This document shows positions 37,919 to 45,870 of a DNA stretch of 64,000 nt, one piece after another. Made by a program: the position numbers and the translations under genes. Numbering within the stretch: position 1 is the first letter of the stretch; each line of letters opens with the position of its first letter. The DNA comes from Bacteroidota bacterium. Its GTDB lineage: Bacteria > Bacteroidota > Bacteroidia > B-17B0 > Aurantibacillaceae. The stretch lies in NCBI GenBank assembly GCA_030692515.1, contig JAUXZS010000056.1, forward strand, positions 372,001 to 436,000, in the 5' to 3' direction. The notes beneath the pieces are model-generated. The model worked only from the letters and a program-made list of their open reading frames with translations, did not search any database and was not told the origin of the DNA.

Positions 37919-40900
37919 ATCAAATCACAAAATAAAATAATTACCCTTTTAACATTAATCCTTTTCTTCTCCTCTTTTTTTTGGAGTGGGAAGGGAGGAA
38001 ATGTTTTTGGACAAACTTATCCTGTTCAAATTTCAACGCAATTAGTGCCTCCTTATAGCGGTTATTTACCTGACTATGCTGACCCAAGCGCAGAAAAATT
38101 AAAAGTGATTTTGCAGTTTAATGATTTTAGTGTTGCGCAATATAATTTAAAACTTAAAATCGAAATTAAAGGAAATGGATTTACATTAAGCACAAAAACT
38201 TTTTATAATCCACCTCCAATTACCTTATTGCCTGGTCAGCCTTTGCTATTAAGCAGTATAGATTTGGCACCTTACTTAAATAGTAATAATTTAGATTTTA
38301 TAGGCATTAATCAAAATCAATATGAACAGCGAATGGCTTTACCCGAAGGCTATTATTCTATTTGCGTAAAGGCTTATGATTACTATAACAGTACAAACAT
38401 TCAAGTAAGTAACGAAGCTTGCGCTCAGGCTTGGTTTACTTTGAGCGACCCGCCATTTTTAAATTTGCCTTTATGTAATTCGGTTGTTGTGCCGCAAACG
38501 CCTCAAAATATAATTTTTCAATGGACGCCGATGAATTTAGGAAGTCCTTTGAGCGCAGGAAATACTGAGTACGAATTTGCTTTATGGGAGATGAGACCGG
38601 ATAGTAATGCAAATCCAAATCAACTTGTTTTAAGCGCGCAACCTGTTTTTAGTACCACAACGCAACAAACATTTATTAATTATGGTATAACCGAAACGCC
38701 ACTAAATTTATATATGAAATATGTTTGGCGCGTGCGAGTAAAAGATAATACAGGAAGAGATTGGTTTAAAAATAATGGTTATAGTCAGATTTGTACTTTT
38801 ACATATGGCAACCTAACAAACGTTATTGGCAATGCACTTAATCTTACGTTAAATGCACAAACCATCAGTCACCGAACTGGGCAATGCGATTGGACAACCC
38901 AGAGTGCGTTTAATAATTATTTACTTCAAGTTAGGAAACAAGGCACTAGCTATTGGTTTAATTATCCAAATACTAGCGGCGTAGAAAAGGTAAGTAATTT
39001 GGAACCCAATACAACTTATGAATGCCGAGTTCGAGGCGAAGGAAATAACATAACGGGTAACTGGAGTAACATAGCTGCATTTACAACTGCGGCACCACCA
39101 AATTATGCTTGCGAAAATCAAACGCAACCTTTTAATCCAAATTCAACACAACCCTTACCTTTAATAAAAGCAGTTGTTGGTTTGGTAATTCAGAGTGGGC
39201 AGTTTGAAGTTATTACTTCGCAAATAGAACCTAATGGACCGCCGGGCTGGTATAAAGGAAAAGGTTACGCTTTGGTGTTTGGCGCATTACCGGTTGCCGT
39301 TAAATGGGATAATATTTATATAGATGAAGATAACAGGCAACAGCAAGGAGTTATTGAAGCGCTGACAGACGGTATAGATAAATGGATGAGTCAGTGGGAT
39401 ATAAAAATGGCTGAGGAAAATGCTACCTATGTTAATGGAACAATAGATAGCGTTTACATGAATGGTAATTTGGTTTGTTATAGTTTGCAAGGAAGCGCGG
39501 GTCCTATATGTGTGCCAACACCCACTGGGGTAAATGTGATGGTTATTAGAGACGAAGAAGGAAACCAATACGCCGTACAATTTGTACCACCGCCGCCAAA
39601 AATTACAGGACCAACTAATTATTTAAATTTTAGTAATGATAGTTTAGAAGCAAGTGAAAATGAAATAATTTATTTTAGTGCAAGTGCAAATCAAAAATTT
39701 GGTTTCGATAAAAAAGAGTATGCTGCTTTTATTTCAAATTATGAAGCAATAAAATTAAGAAACGGTAAAAATTATTTTGTTTCCAATAAAAGTATTGGGT
39801 TAAACCAAACCGATGAGCTAATTGCAGAAATACAAATCGCTAATTTTAATACCAATCAATTAAGTTTTAAAACCAATGCCGGAACAGAATTAAACAAAGC
39901 CATAACAAACGTAACTAATCAAATTAAAGTCACAGGTATTCCTGCAAATGCTGGCTGTGTTTATGCTTGGTACAATGGTAAAAAACTTGGGAAAATAAAT
40001 ATTTACAGCTTAAAAGAAATTGCAAAGAAAGTAGTTTTAGTGCCGGTAAATAATGCTAATGTTTCTATTACCAATGCACAGTTAAATGAAATTTTTAAAC
40101 AAGCTAATATAACTTGGTCTGTAACTACTGCACCTAATTTTACGTTTAATTTAGGCAACAATGGTTTAGATGCTGCAGACGCAACGCTTATGAGTAAATA
40201 TAGTGGCGAGATGCGAACCTTAAGAAACGCATACAAAAATTTTGACACACTGTACGATAAAGAAGCTTACTATTTATTTGTTGTTCCTAATTTTAGTAAT
40301 CAGGATTTAAAAGGGTATATGGTAAGAGGAAGAGCTGTTGGATTTATTGCTACAGATATTTCAATAAAAGAAGTGTCGCACGAGTTAGCTCATGGTGCAT
40401 TTGCACTAGAACATACTTTCCCAAAAATAGAAAAAAGTACAAGTAACAATTTAATGGATTATGCTAGCGGTGAAAAGTTGGTAAAGGAACAGTGGTATTT
40501 AATACAAAATGGTAAATTTGAATTAAATTGGCGCGATGAGGAAGAGGATGCGCAATATTATGTATCTCAAGTAGGAAACAAAATAACTTTATTTGAAACT
40601 ATGAAGCAAATTAAAAGGTGTTACAATCAAAATTCTTCAATGTCAATAGTACACTTACAAAACGGAAGGAGTTCGATGTTAAAAGCAACTAAAACAGTTA
40701 TTGCTGGTGTTCAATATGATTATGTTTTTTTATATAAGGATGTGGCAAATGGACAAACAGCTATAAGCCCAAAAAATCATATCACATCAAAAGAAAAATA
40801 TGGTAATAATGGTGTTTCTGGTGGTTTAAATTACGGTTTAATAGAAATTGACAATGGTATTTATATTGAAGTTCCTGCAAATCGCAGAGTAAATATGGAG

Positions 40901-41671
40901 CTTTATTTGAAAAGTCCTGAAGCAAAGAATTTATTGCTTTTTGTAAATGGGTATAGAAATAAAATATCCTTAACATTAGAAGAATTTCCCAATAGTATGA
41001 ATAAAGTACATAGCGGAGATGTTTATGGTTATTGGGATGGCTTAGACGGAGAATTTAGCATTCGTTTAAAATCAAAACAAGTTATTTATGCTGATGGACA
41101 TCTTAGTATCAACACCTCCAACCATCTAAATCAAGCTAAGTTTATGGCCAGCTGGAGGTCAACATCTGATATAATAACTATATTAAATACAGAACCTAAT
41201 GTACCTGGTTTTAATCTAAGAAAAGCTAACGGCATGGTGGCTGCCGCTGATCTACTAACTAAAATTAACAATGGGTCATATAGCTTTAATAAATTATCAG
41301 ACAGTTTGTATATTGTTTGCCACAGCATGGGATTTGCCTATGCCCAAGGAATGATAGAAACGTTAAGACAAGCCAATGTAAAAGTGGCCAGATATTATAT
41401 TATAGCTCCAGAAAATGGATGTTCAGGAAGTGTAGAAGTAAATAGTTTTGAAGAAGTGTGGCAATATGGTACTGATGAAGCAAATCATCCTTTAAGAAAA
41501 CAGGATGGCGTTGCTCCACAATGCCCGGTAAATGGCCTTCAAAATAAACGGGCTTATATACCTAATGAATCGCCTCAAGATTTTTTAAACAGTCATTATA
41601 TAAGTAATTATCATTGGATTTTTAATATTTCTAACACAAACGCTCCAGGATATGTTAAACCGAAAAATTAA
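37919..41671 (+). CDS. Multidomain surface protein with zincin-like and alpha/beta-hydrolase-like regions: candidate polymorphic toxin
   Basis: Numbering is from ATC 37919 (1250 aa). The first standard start (GTG 38045) would delete a signal peptide that reads KSQNKIITLLTLILFFSSFF and ends VFGQ; no ATG/GTG/TTG exists before it. After the signal come a family N-domain (TYPVQISTQLVPPYSGYLPD, ~34-155), two FnIII-like domains (~175-390), and a Gly/Pro-rich middle region. A zincin-like domain follows with H821-E-L-A-H825-G-A-F-A-L-E-H832 and a Met-turn-like NNLMDYA. Last is an alpha/beta-hydrolase-like domain: VNGYRNK, nucleophile elbow C-H-S1136-M-G, Asp1196 in QDGVAPQC, His1226 in SHYISNY. The 3' end overlaps a lipoprotein gene by 20 nt. 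Inference: a surface effector whose peptidase may free a lipase-like tip. Confidence 0.75.
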   Translation: MKSQNKIITLLTLILFFSSFFWSGKGGNVFGQTYPVQISTQLVPPYSGYLPDYADPSAEKLKVILQFNDFSVAQYNLKLKIEIKGNGFTLSTKTFYNPPPITLLPGQPLLLSSIDLAPYLNSNNLDFIGINQNQYEQRMALPEGYYSICVKAYDYYNSTNIQVSNEACAQAWFTLSDPPFLNLPLCNSVVVPQTPQNIIFQWTPMNLGSPLSAGNTEYEFALWEMRPDSNANPNQLVLSAQPVFSTTTQQTFINYGITETPLNLYMKYVWRVRVKDNTGRDWFKNNGYSQICTFTYGNLTNVIGNALNLTLNAQTISHRTGQCDWTTQSAFNNYLLQVRKQGTSYWFNYPNTSGVEKVSNLEPNTTYECRVRGEGNNITGNWSNIAAFTTAAPPNYACENQTQPFNPNSTQPLPLIKAVVGLVIQSGQFEVITSQIEPNGPPGWYKGKGYALVFGALPVAVKWDNIYIDEDNRQQQGVIEALTDGIDKWMSQWDIKMAEENATYVNGTIDSVYMNGNLVCYSLQGSAGPICVPTPTGVNVMVIRDEEGNQYAVQFVPPPPKITGPTNYLNFSNDSLEASENEIIYFSASANQKFGFDKKEYAAFISNYEAIKLRNGKNYFVSNKSIGLNQTDELIAEIQIANFNTNQLSFKTNAGTELNKAITNVTNQIKVTGIPANAGCVYAWYNGKKLGKINIYSLKEIAKKVVLVPVNNANVSITNAQLNEIFKQANITWSVTTAPNFTFNLGNNGLDAADATLMSKYSGEMRTLRNAYKNFDTLYDKEAYYLFVVPNFSNQDLKGYMVRGRAVGFIATDISIKEVSHELAHGAFALEHTFPKIEKSTSNNLMDYASGEKLVKEQWYLIQNGKFELNWRDEEEDAQYYVSQVGNKITLFETMKQIKRCYNQNSSMSIVHLQNGRSSMLKATKTVIAGVQYDYVFLYKDVANGQTAISPKNHITSKEKYGNNGVSGGLNYGLIEIDNGIYIEVPANRRVNMELYLKSPEAKNLLLFVNGYRNKISLTLEEFPNSMNKVHSGDVYGYWDGLDGEFSIRLKSKQVIYADGHLSINTSNHLNQAKFMASWRSTSDIITILNTEPNVPGFNLRKANGMVAAADLLTKINNGSYSFNKLSDSLYIVCHSMGFAYAQGMIETLRQANVKVARYYIIAPENGCSGSVEVNSFEEVWQYGTDEANHPLRKQDGVAPQCPVNGLQNKRAYIPNESPQDFLNSHYISNYHWIFNISNTNAPGYVKPKN

Positions 41672-42359
41672 TAGAATTTTAATATTATCATTTTTTATGT
41701 GTTTTATTTCTTGCACAAGAAACGGAAAACATGAAAATTATGTAAACACTAATTTTGTAAATTATAGAGATGTTTATAATTTATTTAATGATTCTCTACT
41801 TACGTATTTACAAAGTAGCATACAAGAGTTTAAATTTGTAAAAGAAGATAAATGGTTGATTGATTCATTTATGATTATCAACTCTAGCAAAGATAAACTA
41901 ATTTCAGCTGTGCTAGTTTCAAGTGGGGTTGGATATAAGGGAAAGAGTGATTGGGCAACAATGTATTTTGGTATCAAAAAGAAAGGCAATTGGTATTTTT
42001 ATCAAGGCGGTGGAAGTCTGATAATTCCACGCGACATGTATGGCAAAGATGAAAATCATCCAATAAGTTTTCATGAGTTAAGTCAAATTGCTAGAAAAGA
42101 AATGTTTGGCGAAAAATGTTTAATAAAAAAAGATGGAGAATGGATAGTAAATGATGCTTGGGTAGACTCTTATTTTTATAATAATGCTTATTATTCATTT
42201 GGTAAACATCGGGTAAAAGGTGTTGTTTATCCAGACGAATATTTTAAGATGCCTAGGGATAAATCAAAGTTTGATAGCGTTCATTGGAGTATAATAACTA
42301 GTAAATGGAAACACAAATTTGACACGGCCGAATACAAAAAGCAGAACAAAAACTATTAA
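41652..42359 (+). CDS. Lipoprotein, candidate immunity protein 1
   Basis: The 235-residue product starts inside the last codons of the preceding gene (20-nt overlap, ATG within Gly-Tyr-Val-Lys). A lipoprotein signal ends at FISC (Cys21), so the mature protein should be tethered in the periplasm. The core WYFYQGGGSLIIPRDMYG, then FHELSQIARKEMF, is clearly paralogous to the second lipoprotein at 42562 (WYFFSGPHIFIPHEM ... FAELHQIALKEV). Lipidated immunity proteins are known for periplasm-acting phospholipase effectors, which fits the hydrolase-like end of the upstream protein. That function is inferred from arrangement, not from a recognised family. Confidence 0.65.
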   Translation: MLNRKINRILILSFFMCFISCTRNGKHENYVNTNFVNYRDVYNLFNDSLLTYLQSSIQEFKFVKEDKWLIDSFMIINSSKDKLISAVLVSSGVGYKGKSDWATMYFGIKKKGNWYFYQGGGSLIIPRDMYGKDENHPISFHELSQIARKEMFGEKCLIKKDGEWIVNDAWVDSYFYNNAYYSFGKHRVKGVVYPDEYFKMPRDKSKFDSVHWSIITSKWKHKFDTAEYKKQNKNY

Positions 42360-42365
42360 AATTAA

Positions 42366-42581
42366 AAACAAGATGGAGTTGCGCCACAGTGTGCGTGCAA
42401 AGGTTTGGTAGGGGCAATTGCAGACCCAGGAAAGATTTTAAAAACCGCAAGAGTTTTTATACCAGATGGAGTTGAAAAAAATTTTACAGAAAGTCATACA
42501 ATTTCAAATTATGGATGGATTTTTAATATCCCAAATGTTTCGGGAGATCTTGGAAAAGGTTATGTTAAAGCAAGGAATTAA
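42366..42581 (+). pseudogene. Start-less duplicate of the toxin C-terminal tip (orphan cassette)
   Basis: The frame begins K-Q-D-G-V-A-P-Q-C directly after the preceding gene and ends G-Y-V-K-A-R-N-stop. It aligns with the final ~55 residues of the 1250-residue protein: KQDGVAPQC is identical, SHTISNYGWIFN matches SHYISNYHWIFN, and GYVKARN matches GYVKPKN. It is ~12 residues longer in the middle. It keeps the presumed catalytic Asp and His but has no nucleophile, no start codon and no signal. The copies are well diverged, so this is an old, retained cassette rather than a recent duplication. The next lipoprotein gene overlaps it by 20 nt, exactly as in copy 1. Confidence 0.8.
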
Positions 42582-43260
42582 AATAGTTTTAGTTTTGTTT
42601 TTTTGTTCGTGTAGTTTAAATGACGATTCAGATAAAATAAAAGAAACAAGCGTTAACGCTGTTGGATTAAAGACGTATAACAATTCAATTTCTTTAATTA
42701 ATGACAGTATTAATTTGTGGAAGCTAAATAAATTGCAAAATTATATTGAAACAAAAGGGGAAACAGAATATATAGTTGATAGCCTTATTTGTTTTAATAG
42801 AGGTGGAGACCGACTCATTGCTTGTTGGCTTGGAAGAGTTTTATTAAAACCGAATCTAGCTGCTGGAATTACTTTTTTGTATGGTGAAAAAATAAGAGAT
42901 GAGTGGTATTTTTTTTCTGGCCCTCATATTTTTATACCACATGAAATGAAAAGGGAAAAAGATGGAATGCCTTTTGATTTTGCCGAACTCCACCAAATAG
43001 CTTTAAAAGAAGTTTATTCTGGCTATTTAAAAAGAGATGGAGAAATTAATGAGGATTGGTTTACCTCACAGTTTGAGGGTCCGGGATGGGGAGACTTTAA
43101 CAATCAAGCATCACTCGATTTTATTTTGAACGGCAAAAGATTTACAAATAAAAAAGATTTTTTCGAATTTGCGCATCTAACTGTAGTTAAAGCAAATTGG
43201 AATGACGTAAATAAAGATTCTATAAAACAATTACCACCTAAAAATAATAATTTGCCATAA
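42562..43260 (+). CDS. Lipoprotein, candidate immunity protein 2 (paralogue of 41652)
   Basis: I use ATG 42562 because it reproduces the position of the first lipoprotein's start (20-nt overlap with the tip frame) and gives a clean lipoprotein signal MLKQGIKIVLVLFFCSC; an earlier ATG at 42466 would put 32 odd residues before it. The 232-residue product shares its core with immunity protein 1: WYFFSGPHIFIPHEM, FAELHQIALKEV and a Trp-containing end (VVKANWNDVN). It presumably matches the orphan tip upstream. Function inferred from layout. Confidence 0.65.
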   Translation: MLKQGIKIVLVLFFCSCSLNDDSDKIKETSVNAVGLKTYNNSISLINDSINLWKLNKLQNYIETKGETEYIVDSLICFNRGGDRLIACWLGRVLLKPNLAAGITFLYGEKIRDEWYFFSGPHIFIPHEMKREKDGMPFDFAELHQIALKEVYSGYLKRDGEINEDWFTSQFEGPGWGDFNNQASLDFILNGKRFTNKKDFFEFAHLTVVKANWNDVNKDSIKQLPPKNNNLP

Positions 43261-43269
43261 CTTAATTAT

Positions 43270-44112
43270 ATGAAACATCTATTACTACTTTTTATTTTTG
43301 TTTCCCAATTTTCTTTTTCTCAGAACAAGAAAATTAAGGTTTCTTTGTTTAATAAAGATTCTATTTCTAGATTTACACTTTTAGAGACAGGGCTGAATCA
43401 ACCTGGCGGCCCTGATACTACAAATTCTATAATTGAGCTTAAAAAGAAAGGCGGCATTTATTCTTTTCAATATATAGAAATTTCTCCAAAATCAATCGAG
43501 GTTTATAACTCTAAAACATTAAAAAGTATTTTATTTACCTTCAAATTAAAATATAATAGCGAGATAGAAGTATTAGTAAATAATGATGCAATAATGAATT
43601 CTCTTAGAAAAGATTTGATTGCAAAGTATGGGAAAGATACCGCTGCTTTTGGAGAGTATTTTTTCATGATGTATAGCCCCGATCTATTGATACAGGATAA
43701 ATTCTTGAAACAAATAGAGATACTTAAAATTTATTTAAACAATGAAATAACAAATTCAAAAAACGAGGTATATATCCCTTCTATGACTGGCCTTGTTCCC
43801 GCAAACAACATTACAAGTTATATAACAAACAAAGACCAAGTATCTATAAGTAATAAAATATTAACAGATTCGACTAAAGTAAGATCATATCTCTATGAAG
43901 AAGGAATAAAAAAAAATGGAGATGCTTATAAAGAAATTTTTAAGGAAAAAGACATGGTTTATGTTCCCACAACTATTACAACAATGGTTACAGGAGAAAA
44001 GGAAAAATTAAATGAAACGTATTTAATTAAACAACTTGATTATGAGCATAAGCACAACCAAGGAAATCCATTTGATATTATTGACATTATAAAAATAAAA
44101 AAGGTGTTTTAA
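43270..44112 (+). CDS. Secreted protein of unknown function at the end of the toxin-like locus
   Basis: A signal peptide (1-17, FSFSQ) is followed by 263 residues without recognised motifs; a Gly-Pro-rich turn (NQPGGPDTTNS) and several amphipathic helices are visible. It begins 9 nt after the second lipoprotein gene on the same strand, so it is probably co-expressed. It is not similar to the two lipoproteins. It could be an additional immunity or accessory protein, or unrelated. Confidence 0.55.
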   Translation: MKHLLLLFIFVSQFSFSQNKKIKVSLFNKDSISRFTLLETGLNQPGGPDTTNSIIELKKKGGIYSFQYIEISPKSIEVYNSKTLKSILFTFKLKYNSEIEVLVNNDAIMNSLRKDLIAKYGKDTAAFGEYFFMMYSPDLLIQDKFLKQIEILKIYLNNEITNSKNEVYIPSMTGLVPANNITSYITNKDQVSISNKILTDSTKVRSYLYEEGIKKNGDAYKEIFKEKDMVYVPTTITTMVTGEKEKLNETYLIKQLDYEHKHNQGNPFDIIDIIKIKKVF

Positions 44113-44158
44113 TTCCGTAAAACTTAAATCTACCTTAACTAAAACCCCAAAAATTAAT

Positions 44159-44314
44159 TTATAATTTTAATTTTGTTCTATATTCAACTTTTGGTTCTTC
44201 TAATAAAAACAAATCGAGTTCGTTTTCTGTATTAAAACCTCTTATTTTTTGCCGGTAAGTTTCTGCAATAGTTTTGTCTTCAATTTCGAGTTTTCTGTTT
44301 TTACTGATTTGCAA
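44159..44314 (-). pseudogene. Possible gene remnant (51 codons, no start)
   Basis: In the 294-bp stretch between two plus-strand genes, the minus strand holds an open frame without a start codon. Its charged, coding-like sequence (KNRKLEIEDKTIAETYRQ ... LLEEPKVEYRTKLKL) ends in TAA. The start side is closed by a TGA. It looks like the C-terminus of a lost gene. No homologue was recognised. The rest of the gap shows nothing. Confidence 0.35.
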
Positions 44315-44406
44315 TCATTTTTCTTCTTTCAGAATTATTAAAATGCTACTTACTGTATGTAGACTTTTATGTTTTATAGCTTTTACTTTGTATAAAAATA
44401 AATAGA

Positions 44407-44889
44407 ATGAATACCTCATTTGAAAGGAGTAAAAATACAAAAGTTGAATGGTTAACTCCGCCAGAATTAGTTAAAAAATTAGGAAAATTTGATTTAGACC
44501 CATGCAGTCCAATAAATGCTCCTTTTTATCATGCTAGAAATAATTATACAATTGAGGATAATGGTCTTTTGAAAAAATGGGAAGGAAGAGTGTATTGCAA
44601 TCCACCATATGGAAGAGATTTACATTTGTGGTTAAGAAAACTAAAAGAGCATGGAAATGGTATTGCTTTAATTTTTGCGAGAACAGAAACAAAATTCTTT
44701 TTTGAAAATATTTGGGATAGTGCTGATGGATTATTGTTTGTTAAAGGTAGAATTCGATTTTATCATGTTTCAGGTATTCAAGCGGGAACTCCCGGCGCAC
44801 CTAGTGTATTTATTGCTTATGGAAAAGAAAACGCAAAGAAATTAAAAGAAAGCGGCATCGCCGGTCGTTACTTAGATTTAAAATTATAA
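44407..44889 (+). CDS. Phage-type DNA N6-adenine methyltransferase (Dam family)
   Basis: The 160-residue protein fits the phage N-6-adenine-methyltransferase family. EWLTPPELVKKLGKFDLDPC covers the start and the SAM-binding FDLDPCS (28-34). The catalytic N65-P-P-Y68-G (DPPY-type motif IV) is followed by GIALIFARTET and FVKGRIRFYHV. It should methylate adenine N6 in DNA; target sequence unknown, and some members of the family act with little specificity. It converges with the DpnI-like operon: its 3' end overlaps the small gene by 6 nt. Confidence 0.88.
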   Translation: MNTSFERSKNTKVEWLTPPELVKKLGKFDLDPCSPINAPFYHARNNYTIEDNGLLKKWEGRVYCNPPYGRDLHLWLRKLKEHGNGIALIFARTETKFFFENIWDSADGLLFVKGRIRFYHVSGIQAGTPGAPSVFIAYGKENAKKLKESGIAGRYLDLKL

Positions 44890-45087
44890 AATTTCGTAGG
44901 CAATAAATTCTGCTATATTAAATTCGGCATCTATTATCCATGGATTTTCTTTAAGTAATTTAATTAAAGCAGTGTCTTCGCTTTCTACATTTTCAACAAC
45001 ACCTACAACCTGCATGTTATTGACTTCAATACTTTCGTTAGGCGCTATTGTTTGACCTTCTTTTGTAATAAAAATATATTTTTTCAT
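44884..45087 (-). CDS. Small protein translationally coupled to DpnI homologue
   Basis: This 67-residue acidic protein (KKYIFITKEGQTIAPNES at the start, AEFIAYEIL at the end) begins with an ATG that shares four bases (ATGA) with the stop of the DpnI-like gene, so it is almost certainly translated from the same mRNA. It contains no zinc or catalytic motif. In pneumococcus the DpnI gene (dpnC) is also followed by a small gene of unknown function (dpnD), but I see no motif proving homology. It may modulate the nuclease; unproven. Confidence 0.65.
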   Translation of the reverse strand: MKKYIFITKEGQTIAPNESIEVNNMQVVGVVENVESEDTALIKLLKENPWIIDAEFNIAEFIAYEIL

Positions 45088-45854
45088 AACATTACTTTTT
45101 TATATTTTCCTCGGTCAACAAACTCAATTAAATTTTTATCTCTTAACACTTGCAATTGCTGCCTTACTTTATCTTTTATAAAATTATTATTTGGATGTTT
45201 TAATTTTAATTTATTTTCAAATTTATAAATATCCTCTAATGTAAATACATCTTTTGGAATAGCATCAACGCATAACATTATATCTAAAATCCAGCCTTTT
45301 GAATCAACACTTTGATTTCTAATAAATAAAGTCTTTTTGAAAGAAGTTTCTACAATTGTTTTATCAATTAGTTTAGTGTTTTTAACTAAAAAAACTTTTC
45401 CTGCGTTAGCAACATTTGAAATGTCAATATTACAGCCTATCCAACCTGCCCTTTTAGCTGTTTGTGCAAGAGGTTTTCCTTTTATAATTATAGCTGGAGT
45501 AAAAAACTGTTTAGGAATAATTAAAAAATTATTTACTGCCCATTGTTTTGTGTAGGTCAAAAAAAAGAAATTAGGGTTTTGATTTGAATTTATTCTTTCA
45601 AGCATTTTTGAATAAGCCCCATCGGTAATTGTATTTGTTAGATTCCCATTTTTACTTTTTAATTCAAACTCTTCCGAACAGCTATTACAATAAAAATCGG
45701 CAACAGGTCTGTTATTTTCAAATTCATTTAAAGGAAGGTTGCCACAGCAAGGACAATATGAATTTTCTTTAACCCAATTTTCAGTTAATACTCTAGCAAT
45801 TTGAGAATTGCTAGAATAATTTTTCGCCTTTTTAATATCAAAATTTAAATTCAT
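45084..45854 (-). CDS. dpnI: DpnI-type methyl-directed restriction endonuclease (G-m6A-TC)
   Basis: The 256-residue protein is collinear with pneumococcal DpnI. The zinc-binding Cys pairs C34/C37 and C56/C59 flank the nuclease core. NNRPVADFY provides Asp53, and EEFELKSK provides Glu64 and Lys66, the PD-(D/E)xK residues at the same positions as in DpnI. ARILTE-like ARVLTENWV, NPNFFFLTYTK and KRAGWIGCNIDIS are also shared. The C-terminal winged-helix reader (LEDIYKFENKL ... VRQQLQVLRDKNLIEF) is intact. DpnI cleaves GATC only when adenine is methylated, so it acts against foreign Dam-modified DNA. It requires a host without GATC methylation, which makes the neighbouring adenine methyltransferase notable. 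Confidence 0.95.
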   Translation of the reverse strand: MNLNFDIKKAKNYSSNSQIARVLTENWVKENSYCPCCGNLPLNEFENNRPVADFYCNSCSEEFELKSKNGNLTNTITDGAYSKMLERINSNQNPNFFFLTYTKQWAVNNFLIIPKQFFTPAIIIKGKPLAQTAKRAGWIGCNIDISNVANAGKVFLVKNTKLIDKTIVETSFKKTLFIRNQSVDSKGWILDIMLCVDAIPKDVFTLEDIYKFENKLKLKHPNNNFIKDKVRQQLQVLRDKNLIEFVDRGKYKKVML

Positions 45855-45870
45855 TTATCTGGAATAACTT

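Noticed and set aside
38045-38047. GTG as start of the 1250-residue protein
   Set aside because: It removes a complete signal peptide and part of the conserved N-terminal domain.
42466-42468. ATG 42466 as start of the second lipoprotein
   Set aside because: It lies within the orphan tip sequence and puts 32 residues before the lipoprotein signal; ATG 42562 repeats the arrangement of the first copy.
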